Source: Roseiarcus sp036513315 (lineage in GTDB: Bacteria > Pseudomonadota > Alphaproteobacteria > Rhizobiales > Beijerinckiaceae). From it: DNA of 64,000 nt. Of this stretch, positions 15,843-24,146 are shown piece by piece (positions within the stretch are counted from its first letter, which is position 1; every line of letters begins with the position of its first letter). The stretch covers positions 1 through 64,000 of the forward strand of contig DATBZF010000046.1 of the NCBI GenBank assembly GCA_036513315.1. Direction: 5' to 3'. The notes under the pieces were generated by a model. It saw only the letters and a list, made by a program, of their open reading frames with translations. It did not search any database and was not told the origin of the DNA. A program made the translations under genes and the position numbers.

Positions 15843-17735
15843 ATGCAGGCGGGTTCGGCGAGGCTCGATCTGAAGAAGCAGGGCGTCGCGCCCTTGCGCA
15901 AGATCAATACGGGCTCCAACGCCTCGACGTTCGAACGGCGCGCCGACGGCGCGATTATGGTGCGCCCGACGCAAAAGCTTGGGCCCTATCCCACCCGATT
16001 GACCGAGCGGCTCGCCCACACCGCCCGGCAAGCGCCCGATCGCGTCTTCGTCGCCGAACGCGATGCTGAGGGCGCATGGCGCGAGATCACTTATGCCGAG
16101 GCCTTTCACGCAGCCAAGGCGATCGGCAGCGCGTTGCTGCGCGGCGGCGTCGACGCCGAGCGCCCGCTGATGATCCTGTCGGGCAATGACGTCGACCATG
16201 CGCTGCTTGCGCTCGCCTGCCTGCATGTCGGCTTGCCCTATGCGCCGATCTCGCCGACCTATTCGTCGCCGACGAGCGATTTCTCCAAGCTCGATCATAT
16301 CGCGAGGCGGCTGACGCCAGGCCTCGTCTTTGCGAGCGACGGCGCCGCCGTCGCCGAGGCTTTGAACATTGCAGCGCTCGGCGAGGCCGAGATCGTCGTC
16401 GCGCGCAATCCGCCGCCCGGTCGCTCTGCGACGCTGTTCGCCGATTTGCTGGCTTTCCCGATCGACGAAGAAGCGGTCGCCCGCGCGCATCAGGCAATCG
16501 GAGGCGACGATGTCGCAAAAATCCTGTTCACCTCCGGCTCGACCGCTCTGCCCAAGGGCGTCGTCAATACCCATGCGATGGTGACCGCCAATCAGGAGAT
16601 GATCGCCAATTATTTTCGTTTCCTGCGCGACGATCCGCCGGTTCTCGTCGATTGGTTGCCATGGAACCATACGTTCGGCGGCAATCACAATTTCGGCCTC
16701 GTCATTTATAATGGCGGATCACTCTATATCGACGAAGGCCGGCCGACGCCGAACGGCATTCTGGCGACCGTGCGCAACCTCAGAGACATCGCGCCGACCG
16801 CCTATTTCAACGTGCCCAAGGGCTTCGAGGAACTCGCTCCATTCCTGCGCGCCGAACCCGCGTTGCGCGAGAAGTTCTTCTCGCGCCTGCAAATGAATTT
16901 CTTCGCCGGCGCCAGCCTCGCCCAGCATGTCTGGGACGAGATAGACGCGGCGGCCGTCGAGACTTCGGGCGCGCGCGTGCCAATGATCACCGGCCTTGGC
17001 GCCACCGAAAGCGGCCCGTTCGCCCTGGTCTGCGCCCCCGAACATTGCCAATCGGGCCGCGTTGGCCTGCCCGTGCCGGGCGTCGCGCTGAAACTCGCGC
17101 CGGTCGAGGGCAAGCTGGAGGTGCGCCTGCGCGGCCCCGCCGTCACCTCTGGCTATTGGCGCGACCCCGAAGCCAACGCCAAAACCTATGACGAGGAGGG
17201 ATTTTATCGTCTCGGCGACGCAGTGAAATGGATCGACGAGGCCGACTTCGCCAAAGGCTTGCAGTTCGACGGCCGCATCGCCGAGGATTTCAAGCTTTCC
17301 ACCGGCACATGGGTCAGCGTCGGGCCGTTGCGTGCCAGGATCATCGCGCATTTCGCGCCGTACTTTCGCGATGTCGCAATCGCGGGAATCAACCGCGACG
17401 AACTCGCCGTGCTAGCCTTTCCCGATATCGACGCCTGCCGCGCGCTCTGCCCGGATATCGCCCTTCGAGGCGATCCCGAAGCGATTCTCGCCGATACACG
17501 CGTGCGAAAGGAAGTCCGCCGGCTTCTGAAAAGCCTGGCCGCAGGCGCGACCGGCTCGTCGACGCGCATCGCGCGTGTCGCGCTGATGGCGGCGCCGCCC
17601 TCGCTCGACAAGGGCGAGATCACCGACAAGGGCTCGATCAATCAACGCGCGGTGCTGACCCACCGCGCCGATCTCGTCGAGGCGCTTTACGCCAGGCCCT
17701 TGTCGCCCGAAATCATCACTTTGGAAGAGGCCTGA
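15843..17735 (+). CDS. fcs: Feruloyl-CoA synthase-like AMP-forming acyl-CoA synthetase
   Basis: About 630 residues, longer than ordinary AMP ligases and matching the feruloyl-CoA synthase subgroup: LGPYPTRLTERL at the N-terminus, ILFTSGSTALPKGVVNTH (ATP-binding motif A5), WLPWNHTFGGNHNFG, GLGATESGPFA, the G-RLGDAVKW hinge and the KLSTGTWVSVGPLR stretch typical of this group. It would activate ferulate, coumarate or a related aryl acid to its CoA ester with ATP. ATG 15843 has GGGAGA upstream and is preferred over the ATG at 15819. The crotonase stop lies 45 nt upstream and the thiolase begins immediately after its stop. Confidence 0.88.
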   Translation: MQAGSARLDLKKQGVAPLRKINTGSNASTFERRADGAIMVRPTQKLGPYPTRLTERLAHTARQAPDRVFVAERDAEGAWREITYAEAFHAAKAIGSALLRGGVDAERPLMILSGNDVDHALLALACLHVGLPYAPISPTYSSPTSDFSKLDHIARRLTPGLVFASDGAAVAEALNIAALGEAEIVVARNPPPGRSATLFADLLAFPIDEEAVARAHQAIGGDDVAKILFTSGSTALPKGVVNTHAMVTANQEMIANYFRFLRDDPPVLVDWLPWNHTFGGNHNFGLVIYNGGSLYIDEGRPTPNGILATVRNLRDIAPTAYFNVPKGFEELAPFLRAEPALREKFFSRLQMNFFAGASLAQHVWDEIDAAAVETSGARVPMITGLGATESGPFALVCAPEHCQSGRVGLPVPGVALKLAPVEGKLEVRLRGPAVTSGYWRDPEANAKTYDEEGFYRLGDAVKWIDEADFAKGLQFDGRIAEDFKLSTGTWVSVGPLRARIIAHFAPYFRDVAIAGINRDELAVLAFPDIDACRALCPDIALRGDPEAILADTRVRKEVRRLLKSLAAGATGSSTRIARVALMAAPPSLDKGEITDKGSINQRAVLTHRADLVEALYARPLSPEIITLEEA

Positions 17736-17736
17736 C

Positions 17737-18990
17737 ATGGCGTTCGACCATCCGGGCATTTTCTCGGCTTGGGACGACGCTTTTCTACTGGGCGGCGCGC
17801 GAACGCCGTTCACCGATCTCAACGGCGCTTTGTCGTCCGTCTCGCCGATCGACCTTGGCATCAAGGCCGCCAGAGCGGCGCTGCAAAAGACCGGCGTCGC
17901 GCCCGAGGAAATCGGAACGACGATCGCCGGATCAATGGCCCAGGCCAGTTTCGACGCTTATATGATGCCGCGCCATATCGGCCTTTACGCCGGCGTTCCC
18001 GAACAGGTTCCCGCCCATCTGGTGCAGCGTATTTGCGGCACCGGAATCGAGGTTCTCTCGCAAGCCTGCGACGCGATCGCGCATAAGAAGATCGACGCCG
18101 CGCTCTGCGTCGGCGCGGAATCGATGAGCCGCAATCCGGTCGTCGCTTACACCCATCGGAACGGCTTTCGGATGGGGCAGGTCGAATTCAAGGACTTCCT
18201 TTGGGAGGCCTTGCTCGACCCGTCCTGCGATACGACGATGGGCGGCACCGCGGAGAATCTCGCAAACCAATATCGGATCACGCGCGGCGAGGTCGACGCT
18301 TATGCCGAACGCTCTTTCGCGCGGGCGCTGAAAGCGCGCGAGCGCGGCTATTTCGACGACGAGATCGTCACTGTCGCCTCCGAGACTTTCGTGTCGCCGG
18401 GCCGCGAGGATCGGGGCGTCAGGCTCGACCGAAAAATCGAAGCCGTGGCGCAAGACAGTCATCCGCGCGCGACCAGCCTGGAGATTCTCGCCAAAATCCG
18501 CCCCGCCTTTGGCGGCGTGCAGACGGGCGGCAATAGTTCGGCGGTGGTTGACGGCGCGGCCGGCGCGATCGTCGTGAGCGGCGCCTATCTCAAGCGCAGC
18601 GGCAAGGCGCCGCTTGCGCGGCTGATCGGCGCGGTGGCGGTGGGATGCCCGCCCGCGATCATGGGCATCGGCCCGGCGCCGGCGATTCGCGCCTTGCTCG
18701 AGCGCACCGGCTTGCGGCTCGGCGAGATCGACCGCATCGAAATCAATGAAGCGTTCGGCGCGCAAGTGATCGCCTGCATACGAGAGCTCGGGCTGGACGA
18801 GGCCAAGCTCAACGTCAATGGCGGCGCCATCGCCATCGGCCACCCGCTTGGCGCGACCGGTCTGCGCTTGACGCTAACGCTCGCACGGGAATTGCAATAC
18901 GCTCATCTGCGTTACGGCATCGCATCGGCCTGCATCGGCGGCGGACAAGGCATCGCCATGCTGATCGAGAATTGCGCTGCGGCAAATTGA
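17737..18990 (+). CDS. Thiolase (acetyl-CoA acyltransferase family)
   Basis: 417 residues with all thiolase catalytic residues: nucleophile Cys100 in QRICGTG, His369 in AIGHPLGATG and Cys399 in ASACIGGGQG; the INEAFGAQ motif is present. It begins directly after the synthetase stop. In this operon it would cleave an aryl-beta-ketoacyl-CoA to aryl-CoA and acetyl-CoA, the last carbon-carbon step of beta-oxidative side-chain removal. Confidence 0.9.
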   Translation: MAFDHPGIFSAWDDAFLLGGARTPFTDLNGALSSVSPIDLGIKAARAALQKTGVAPEEIGTTIAGSMAQASFDAYMMPRHIGLYAGVPEQVPAHLVQRICGTGIEVLSQACDAIAHKKIDAALCVGAESMSRNPVVAYTHRNGFRMGQVEFKDFLWEALLDPSCDTTMGGTAENLANQYRITRGEVDAYAERSFARALKARERGYFDDEIVTVASETFVSPGREDRGVRLDRKIEAVAQDSHPRATSLEILAKIRPAFGGVQTGGNSSAVVDGAAGAIVVSGAYLKRSGKAPLARLIGAVAVGCPPAIMGIGPAPAIRALLERTGLRLGEIDRIEINEAFGAQVIACIRELGLDEAKLNVNGGAIAIGHPLGATGLRLTLTLARELQYAHLRYGIASACIGGGQGIAMLIENCAAAN

Positions 18991-19027
18991 TATTTGAAGA
19001 AAATTATATTTGGAGGATTGCGCGCCA

Positions 19028-19450
19028 ATGAGTTTTCAATTCACCCGTAAACTGACAGTCGAATGGGGTCATTGCGACCCCGCCGGCATTGTCTTCAATC
19101 CGCGCCTGTTCGAATTTTTCGATTGGTCGACGGCGCTTCTCCTTCGCGCCGCGCTCGGCGTCGACAAGGCCGATATGTTGAGCGCCTATGGCGTCGCCGG
19201 CATTCCCCTGGTCGATTCGCGCGCCACTTTCCTGCGGCCCTCCCATTACGGCGAGGAGATCGAAATCATATCGAATGTGACAGCGGTCGGGCGTTCGAGT
19301 TTCGGGATCGCCCATAAACTTTTCAACGGCGGCGCGCTCGCGGTCGAAGCTCATGAAAAGCGCGTCTGGACGGTCCGCGATGCCGCGACCGGCTGCCTAA
19401 AATCTCAGCCGATGCCTAGAGATGTGGCGATCAGACTGAACGGCGGCTGA
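19028..19450 (+). CDS. 4-hydroxybenzoyl-CoA thioesterase-like hotdog protein
   Basis: 140 residues of hotdog fold with the sequence EWGHCDPAGIVFNPRLFEFFD. Asp17 in HCDPAGIVF sits at the catalytic aspartate position of Pseudomonas-type 4-hydroxybenzoyl-CoA thioesterase. GGAGG ends about 11 nt before the ATG at 19028; an upstream TTG frame overlaps that ribosome site and is rejected. As the last gene of the operon it would release free aryl acid (vanillate, hydroxybenzoate or benzoate) from the CoA ester made by the thiolase. Confidence 0.87.
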   Translation: MSFQFTRKLTVEWGHCDPAGIVFNPRLFEFFDWSTALLLRAALGVDKADMLSAYGVAGIPLVDSRATFLRPSHYGEEIEIISNVTAVGRSSFGIAHKLFNGGALAVEAHEKRVWTVRDAATGCLKSQPMPRDVAIRLNGG

Positions 19451-19456
19451 AGCGTC

Positions 19457-20458
19457 TCAAGGCGGCGCGGCGAGAACCGGCTCGAGCGGGCGCGCAAGAG
19501 CGCCCTGGTCGACATAGCGGGCGAACCGGTCGATGCCGCCTTCCTCATTGCCGTTGGGGTGAACCAGCACGATGGAGCCGGCGCCCGGCCGTTGCCCTTT
19601 GGCGAGCCAGGCGTCGGTTCCCAGCACGATCAGGTGATGGCGCCGCACGGCGTCCATCAATGGCGAATTGGAGACGAGGCCGGGGAAGCGGAAGAAAACG
19701 GAGGGAACGCCGCCATTGGCGATCAGCAGGCGCTCGGTCTCAAGGATTTCATAATCAGGGTCGAGGCCTTTGGTCATCATGAAGGTCTGATCGTCGGGAC
19801 GTCCCTTGGCGTAGGGATGATGGTAGCTGTGATTGGTCCAGACGATGTCGAGCGCGCCCGCCGCCTGCTTGTCCATCAGCCAGTGAAAATCGGCGGCGTG
19901 TTGAAGCAGCCACAGGCCGGAGATCGACAAGGCCACCGGCGCGCTTTGCCCGGTCGTCATCAGCTTTTCGAAGAAGCGGCGATCGAGCGGCTGGCGGGTC
20001 GGGCAGAGATCGCCGGTGACGAAAGCGCCCGGCGCGGCGCCGTGGACGAGGCCGGCGTTTTGCAGGAAAGTGCGATGGGCGACGCCCGGCGTCTCCGCCG
20101 CCTTCGCCACCGTCCTCAGATAGCGCGTGCCTGCGAGCGATTCCTCGCTCGCCGGTTGGCAAGTCCAGCAGGCCGCGCGCTCGATGCGCGTCGAGAGTCC
20201 GTCGGGATCGGCGAGCAGCAATAGCTCTAGCTTGTCGATATTCATCGTCCGGATTGCGACGCGATTGGCGCCGTCGGCGCCGTGGCAGACAAGCAAGGTC
20301 GAGCGATAATCGGCGACCGATTCAGCGTCGACGAGGCCGTCATGCGCGGTGGGCCGATAGGCGCAGGCTTCTTCGGCCAGCGCGGCAGAGGCGAAGGATA
20401 ACGCCGCCCCTGCGGCAAAGGCCCGAAGCAGTGGCCGGACGCGCGAAAGAACGGAAAT
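19457..20458 (-). CDS. Exported polysaccharide deacetylase-like protein with degenerate motif 1
   Basis: About 333 residues. A signal peptide (RVRPLLRAFAAGAALSFASAALA) precedes a NodB-like region: SYHHPY resembles metal motif H-S/T-x-x-H, FFRFPGL resembles the FRPPYG motif, and LVHPNGNE lies near the end. The usual TFDDG motif is replaced by LSISGLW, so the catalytic Asp pair is missing and activity is doubtful. No ATG, GTG or TTG starts the frame just before the signal peptide. An ATT codon at 20458, 6 nt after GGAGAG, fits best. Convergent with the thioesterase gene. Confidence 0.65.
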   Translation of the reverse strand: MSVLSRVRPLLRAFAAGAALSFASAALAEEACAYRPTAHDGLVDAESVADYRSTLLVCHGADGANRVAIRTMNIDKLELLLLADPDGLSTRIERAACWTCQPASEESLAGTRYLRTVAKAAETPGVAHRTFLQNAGLVHGAAPGAFVTGDLCPTRQPLDRRFFEKLMTTGQSAPVALSISGLWLLQHAADFHWLMDKQAAGALDIVWTNHSYHHPYAKGRPDDQTFMMTKGLDPDYEILETERLLIANGGVPSVFFRFPGLVSNSPLMDAVRRHHLIVLGTDAWLAKGQRPGAGSIVLVHPNGNEEGGIDRFARYVDQGALARPLEPVLAAPP

Positions 20459-20621
20459 TTCAGGCTCTCCGTATTGGCATGGCGGCCCGCCCAGAAGCAG
20501 GCCGCCGAAGGTTGTGTCGGCGAGGGTTGAAACACAGGTCCATGGCGGAGCAAAGGCAAATCGCGAGGGACAGTCGCATGTGGATTGGCGCGAAAAACGT
20601 GTCGTCTCGGTTGGCGATAAA

Positions 20622-20725
20622 CCTTCGTTGAACTCTTGGCGGCCATTTTGCGCGGAAGGAGATTGACCTCGAGGATCGCCCTCCGCGCGGCCACCGAAGT
20701 TGGCGAGCGCTTTGCGCTCGTCCTC
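20622..20725. repeat. Palindromic repeat element, truncated copy 1
   Basis: About 102 bp beginning CCTTCGTTGAACTCTTGGCG and ending GCGAGCGCTTTGCGCTCGTCC match the left arm and centre of the element at 22600-22754 with only scattered differences. The right arm is absent: sequence homologous to a toxin tail follows directly. It also lies 160 bp upstream of the deacetylase start, in the 20459-20728 gap, which otherwise holds no gene. Confidence 0.75.
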
Positions 20726-20728
20726 ACC

Positions 20729-21019
20729 ATGCGACCGAGCAAATATCGGCCAGGCCGGCCGCTTCGACTTGAGGCCAAGGCCGATATCAATCACCTTTTT
20801 GACGAAAATGATACGGTATTTCATTGGGCCATAAAGAAGAAAAACAAGCTCGGAAATCAGATGATACGGCAAGCCGATGCGGCCGAAGCCGATGGGCGAA
20901 TCGCCGTCTGGCATGCGCAAACCGCGAAGGGCTATCGGGGCCTCGTTACAATGGCCGATAAACTCGGCAAGCAGCACGAGTCCGTACTAAAGCTGCGCTT
21001 CGTTCACGATCCCAATTGA
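20729..21019 (+). pseudogene. C-terminal fragment of a polymorphic toxin (Tox-REase-5-like)
   Basis: The 96-codon fragment reads LRLEAKADINHLFDEND, then a helical stretch NQMIRQADAAEADGRIAVWH, QTAKGYRGL and a terminal LKLRFVHDPN. LEAK followed by an amphipathic Q-A-rich helix, the WH(V)Q motif and a closing VVHTP-like strand is the end of the restriction-endonuclease-fold toxin domain Tox-REase-5. The start of that domain and the long delivery part of the protein are missing, and a repeat element sits where they should be. Its stop is 13 nt before the first Imm52 gene, the normal toxin-immunity spacing. Domain assignment is from memory of the family. Confidence 0.6.
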
Positions 21020-21032
21020 GGGGAGAATATTG

Positions 21033-21785
21033 ATGTATTGGCCGGAACTCATTTTTTCTTGGGGGGCGCACGAGCCATCGACGGCCGACGACGCGCGGAG
21101 ACTTTCGCGATTTGTCACCGGCCTACCAGACTTCGACCCGATCTACCAAAGCTGGCTGGCGTCGCCGGCGCCTGTCGAGGAGGCGGTTCCAGTCCCGTTG
21201 ACTGAGACCGACGCGAGACAGCTTCTCGTCGACAACATGGCGCGATATGACTCCCCCGACCTCCCCTGGCCGGAGATGGGAAGCTTTTTCGCTGCAGGCC
21301 ATGCGGGAGCGCCGCCCTTCGATTTTCGTTTGACGAGCTACGCTGAGACCGACTGTCACATCGGGGCCTATTCCCGGTCCGGCCGGCGCGGAGCAAATCA
21401 CATTTCAATGCGGCTTTCGAACTTGCGGCCATCGACAGGAAGGCCGTGGCGCGCATCGGAGCTCAGGCCTTTGATGAAATTCGCGAGAGAGGTCTGGAAT
21501 CCCACGGAACTGTGGGCGTCGTTTTCCTTTCTCAGCCCTGCAATGATTGCTGACTCGAGTTGGGCGGCAGGCGATCGTCTCCTCAGACCGCCGATCGGTT
21601 GGATTACCTATCTCCCTGCGAATCTTGCTTCGCGAGCAAAGTATCCCGCTGACGTTGAAGTCGAAACGCTTAATGACGGCTCGGTACTGGTCACGTTGTG
21701 CGAAGAGCCATTCGAGAAAGATGATGCCGAAGGTATGGCGCGCCTAAGCGCGCTTGAGGCTGCGCTGCGTCCGATTCAAACCTGA
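21033..21785 (+). CDS. Imm52-like immunity protein, copy 1
   Basis: 250 residues beginning WPELIFSWGAHEPSTADDARRLSRFVTGL and ending LVTLCEEPFEKDD with LSALEAALRPIQT. The SWG..E......A.RL..F opening, the PF(D)...EH-type ending and the LEAALRP close are marks of immunity protein family 52, which is the known partner of Tox-REase-5 toxins. The ATG at 21033 follows GAGGGGAG. It directly follows the toxin fragment and precedes a paralogue by 8 nt. Cytosolic toxin inhibitor by inference. Confidence 0.72.
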   Translation: MYWPELIFSWGAHEPSTADDARRLSRFVTGLPDFDPIYQSWLASPAPVEEAVPVPLTETDARQLLVDNMARYDSPDLPWPEMGSFFAAGHAGAPPFDFRLTSYAETDCHIGAYSRSGRRGANHISMRLSNLRPSTGRPWRASELRPLMKFAREVWNPTELWASFSFLSPAMIADSSWAAGDRLLRPPIGWITYLPANLASRAKYPADVEVETLNDGSVLVTLCEEPFEKDDAEGMARLSALEAALRPIQT

Positions 21786-21793
21786 GCGCTCCG

Positions 21794-22546
21794 ATGAACA
21801 ATCCAAGACTCAATCTTTGGTGGGGGTCGCGCGATCCGTTGCAGGCAGACAATGCGCGGAGACTATCGCAATTTGTCACCGGCCTGCCGGACTTCGACCC
21901 CATCTATCAGAGCTGGCTGCTCTCTCCGATAACCAAAGAGAATACGGTTTCCGTTCCCCTCAGTGAGACCAAGGCCAAGGAACTCCTGATCGACAATATG
22001 GTCCGCAATAGTTTCAACGGCGATCTCATGCCGCAACACGGAAGCAATATTTGGGGAGGTCACGCCGGACCTCCGCCTTATGATTTCCGCGATTCAAGCT
22101 ACGCCGACACGACTTGCCATGTCGGTTCCTACATTCTGCCTGAACACAATTGGGCGAACCTGGTCTCGATGCGACTCTCGGCCTTGCGCACGGAGACCGG
22201 ACGACCCTGGCGCGCCTCTGAACTTCGCCCATTGATGAAATTCGCGCGCGACATCTGGCAGCCGGGAGATATGTGCACGACCTTTTCCTTTTACCGTCCC
22301 GTCACGATCCCCGATGCTACCCGGGGCGACGGGGAGCGCATCCTCACGCCATGGATAGGATGGATCACCTACCTGCGCCCTGGCCTTGCATCGCGCGCCA
22401 AATATCCCCCGGACGTCGAGGTCGAAACGCTCAGTGATGGCGCCGCCTTGGTCACATTGTGCGAAGACCAGTTCGAGGAGACTGACGTCGAAGGGATGGC
22501 GCGGCTGCGCGCGCTCGAGGCTGCGCTGCGTCCGATTCAGAGCTGA
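21794..22546 (+). CDS. Imm52-like immunity protein, copy 2
   Basis: 250 residues, clearly a tandem duplicate of the preceding gene: RRLSRFVTGLPDFDPIYQSW becomes RRLSQFVTGLPDFDPIYQSW, and GRPWRASELRPLMKFAR, SRAKYP and LEAALRPIQ are shared. Differences concentrate in residues about 45-110 and 160-185, as expected if the copies recognise different toxin variants. It is followed after 53 bp by the complete palindromic element. No toxin lies between the two copies. Confidence 0.72.
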   Translation: MNNPRLNLWWGSRDPLQADNARRLSQFVTGLPDFDPIYQSWLLSPITKENTVSVPLSETKAKELLIDNMVRNSFNGDLMPQHGSNIWGGHAGPPPYDFRDSSYADTTCHVGSYILPEHNWANLVSMRLSALRTETGRPWRASELRPLMKFARDIWQPGDMCTTFSFYRPVTIPDATRGDGERILTPWIGWITYLRPGLASRAKYPPDVEVETLSDGAALVTLCEDQFEETDVEGMARLRALEAALRPIQS

Positions 22547-22599
22547 GCGTTTGTTTTTGAATCGACGCCGAACTACGCCGCTTGGCTTAGTAGCGACAA

Positions 22600-22754
22600 T
22601 CCTCCGTTGATCTCTTGGCGGCCATTTTGCGCGGAAGGATATTGAACTCAAGGATGGTCCTTCGGATCACCGCCGGAGGCGGCGAGCGCTTTGCGCTCGT
22701 CCTTGACTTCAATATCCTTCCGCGCCTCGCTCCGCCCAAGAAATCAATGGAGGA
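22600..22754. repeat. Palindromic repeat element, complete copy 2
   Basis: A 155-bp imperfect palindrome: TCCTCCGTTGATCTCTTGG at the left end mirrors CCAAGAAATCAATGGAGGA at the right, and GCGCGGAAGGATATTGAA mirrors TTCAATATCCTTCCGCGC inside; a small AGCGCTTTGCGCT hairpin lies right of centre. It shares its left 102 bp with the element at 20622. MITE-like in form, but no target-site duplication is obvious. It fills most of the 22547-22864 gap. Confidence 0.75.
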
Positions 22755-22864
22755 ATCCGATCTCAATCCTCTGAGTGATGTCGGATCAGGCGCCAAATGG
22801 TTCTACCTGACGCCAACGCACTCTTGTCTTCGTCCGCCGCGCCAGGCGCGAACGCGAGCACCCA

Positions 22865-23458
22865 CTATCGCGCCTGCGCGTGATATTCGTCGTTCGGCCG
22901 CATGTCGACCGCCGAGGCCATGCGATTGGACATATTGAAGAACGAGGCGACGGCGGCGATGTCCCAGATTTCGCGATCCGAAAATCCTGCATCGCGCAAG
23001 TCTTGCCGATCGCGCTCTTCGATCGCGGCGCTGGCGCGGGTGATTTTCTCGGCGAAGGCAAGCATCGCGGTCTGGCGCGGTGGCAGGTTCGCCGCCCGCC
23101 AGTTCATCGCCATCAATTCGCCGAGCTGAGGGATGCCGGAAATCTGGCGCACCGCCGCGCCGTGGGCGGTCAGGCAATAGAAACAGCGGTTGTCGGCGGA
23201 AACCGCCACCGCGATCATCTCGCGCTCCAGTTTGGACAGACCAGAAGGCGCGAGCATCAGATCATTGTAGAATGCGGCGAAGGCTTCGAGCTTGGCCATG
23301 TCATGGGCATAGGCGGTCAGCACATTCGGCACGAAGCCGAGCTTTTCGCGGCACCTGGCGAAATAGGCTGAGATGGCCGGAGTGAGTTCGGCGTCCGGCA
23401 AATCGAGCGCGGTGACGCTTCCGGTCTTCGCCGCCTGCTTCTTTGATTTCTTCGCCAT
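22865..23458 (-). CDS. Peroxidase-related AhpD-like protein (carboxymuconolactone decarboxylase family)
   Basis: 197 residues with the AhpD-type redox motif CFYCLTAHG (Cys92, Cys95, His99) preceded by the helix LEREMIAVAVSADNR. A basic lysine-rich N-terminus (MAKKSKKQAAK) precedes the fold. Proteins annotated peroxidase-related enzyme use the CxxC pair for alkylhydroperoxidase-type chemistry. It is a lone gene on the minus strand next to the immunity island. Confidence 0.88.
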   Translation of the reverse strand: MAKKSKKQAAKTGSVTALDLPDAELTPAISAYFARCREKLGFVPNVLTAYAHDMAKLEAFAAFYNDLMLAPSGLSKLEREMIAVAVSADNRCFYCLTAHGAAVRQISGIPQLGELMAMNWRAANLPPRQTAMLAFAEKITRASAAIEERDRQDLRDAGFSDREIWDIAAVASFFNMSNRMASAVDMRPNDEYHAQAR

Positions 23459-23554
23459 CGCGCAGGAGTCCGTTGACGCCGCAACATGGCGCCATCCTAG
23501 AGGGAGAGGCGGCCCTGACGAAAGAGGCGGCCCCGCGATTTGTTCGAATGAGGA

Positions 23555-23839
23555 TCAGGCCGCCTGAGCGAATTTGACTGCGATGCCGGTGGCTGCGATG
23601 CGCTGCAAGGGAGCCCCGTCAAGATCGGCGCGCTTGATCGCGTCGACTTCAAAATCAAGGCCGATAATCGCGTCGGCGCCATATTCCTGCGCTTCGCGGA
23701 TCAAAGCCCGGACGGCGGCCAGACGGTCCGCTTCCACGGCGAAGGCATTGGCGGCCCGCCAACCGGAGGACGCCTTGATGCGGCCGATCGAAAAATGGCT
23801 GCGGCCGCCTTCGAGTTCATGGGTATGACTGACTTGCAT
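23555..23839 (-). CDS. YbjQ (DUF74) family protein
   Basis: About 94 residues with the family pattern: a short N-terminal strand, AANAFAVEADRLAAVRALIREAQEYGADAIIGLDFEVD and a C-terminal GIAVKF strand. YbjQ proteins form beta-rich pentamers annotated as heavy-metal-binding-like; no clear role is established. The ATG at 23839 is used; a TTG at 23881 would add a basic 14-residue tail. The A/T-rich gap 23840-24055 shows no gene. Confidence 0.75.
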   Translation of the reverse strand: MQVSHTHELEGGRSHFSIGRIKASSGWRAANAFAVEADRLAAVRALIREAQEYGADAIIGLDFEVDAIKRADLDGAPLQRIAATGIAVKFAQAA

Positions 23840-24055
23840 TACTTTTACCGTTTTCCTTTTACGCCGCCCGCTCTTCCCCAATAGCGCGCCGCTCTTACGC
23901 AGAGCTTAATTCAGGGACAAGTTGAGCAATTTATGGCGTTTAGATTAATCAATATTAACGTGAGCCTTTCACGCTCATCGGCGATTTACGGGATGATCAG
24001 TCCTGCGGTCGATTGACCAGCATAACTGGCGCCAAGCGGCCTTTTCGAAGCAAGA

Positions 24056-24081
24056 CGAAAACGGGGGCGCAAAGCCCCCGT
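24056..24081 (-). terminator. Intrinsic terminator of pnp
   Basis: On the minus strand ACGGGGGC (24081-24074), a 5-nt loop and GCCCCCGT (24068-24061) are followed by TTTTC. It lies 66 nt after the pnp stop and ends the long translation operon. Confidence 0.85.
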
Positions 24082-24146
24082 CTCCCGCGTGAGCGCCGCG
24101 GCCTTCCCCCATTTCCAGAGGCAAGGCCGGCGCGTCGCCTTGCCGG

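Noticed and set aside
15324..16688. Minus-strand open frame of 454 codons
   Set aside because: Antisense to the crotonase and ligase genes, no motif, biased composition.
24061..24081. Start of a CRISPR-like repeat
   Set aside because: It is a single hairpin with a T-run downstream of pnp and fits a terminator; no spaced direct repeats occur in the window.
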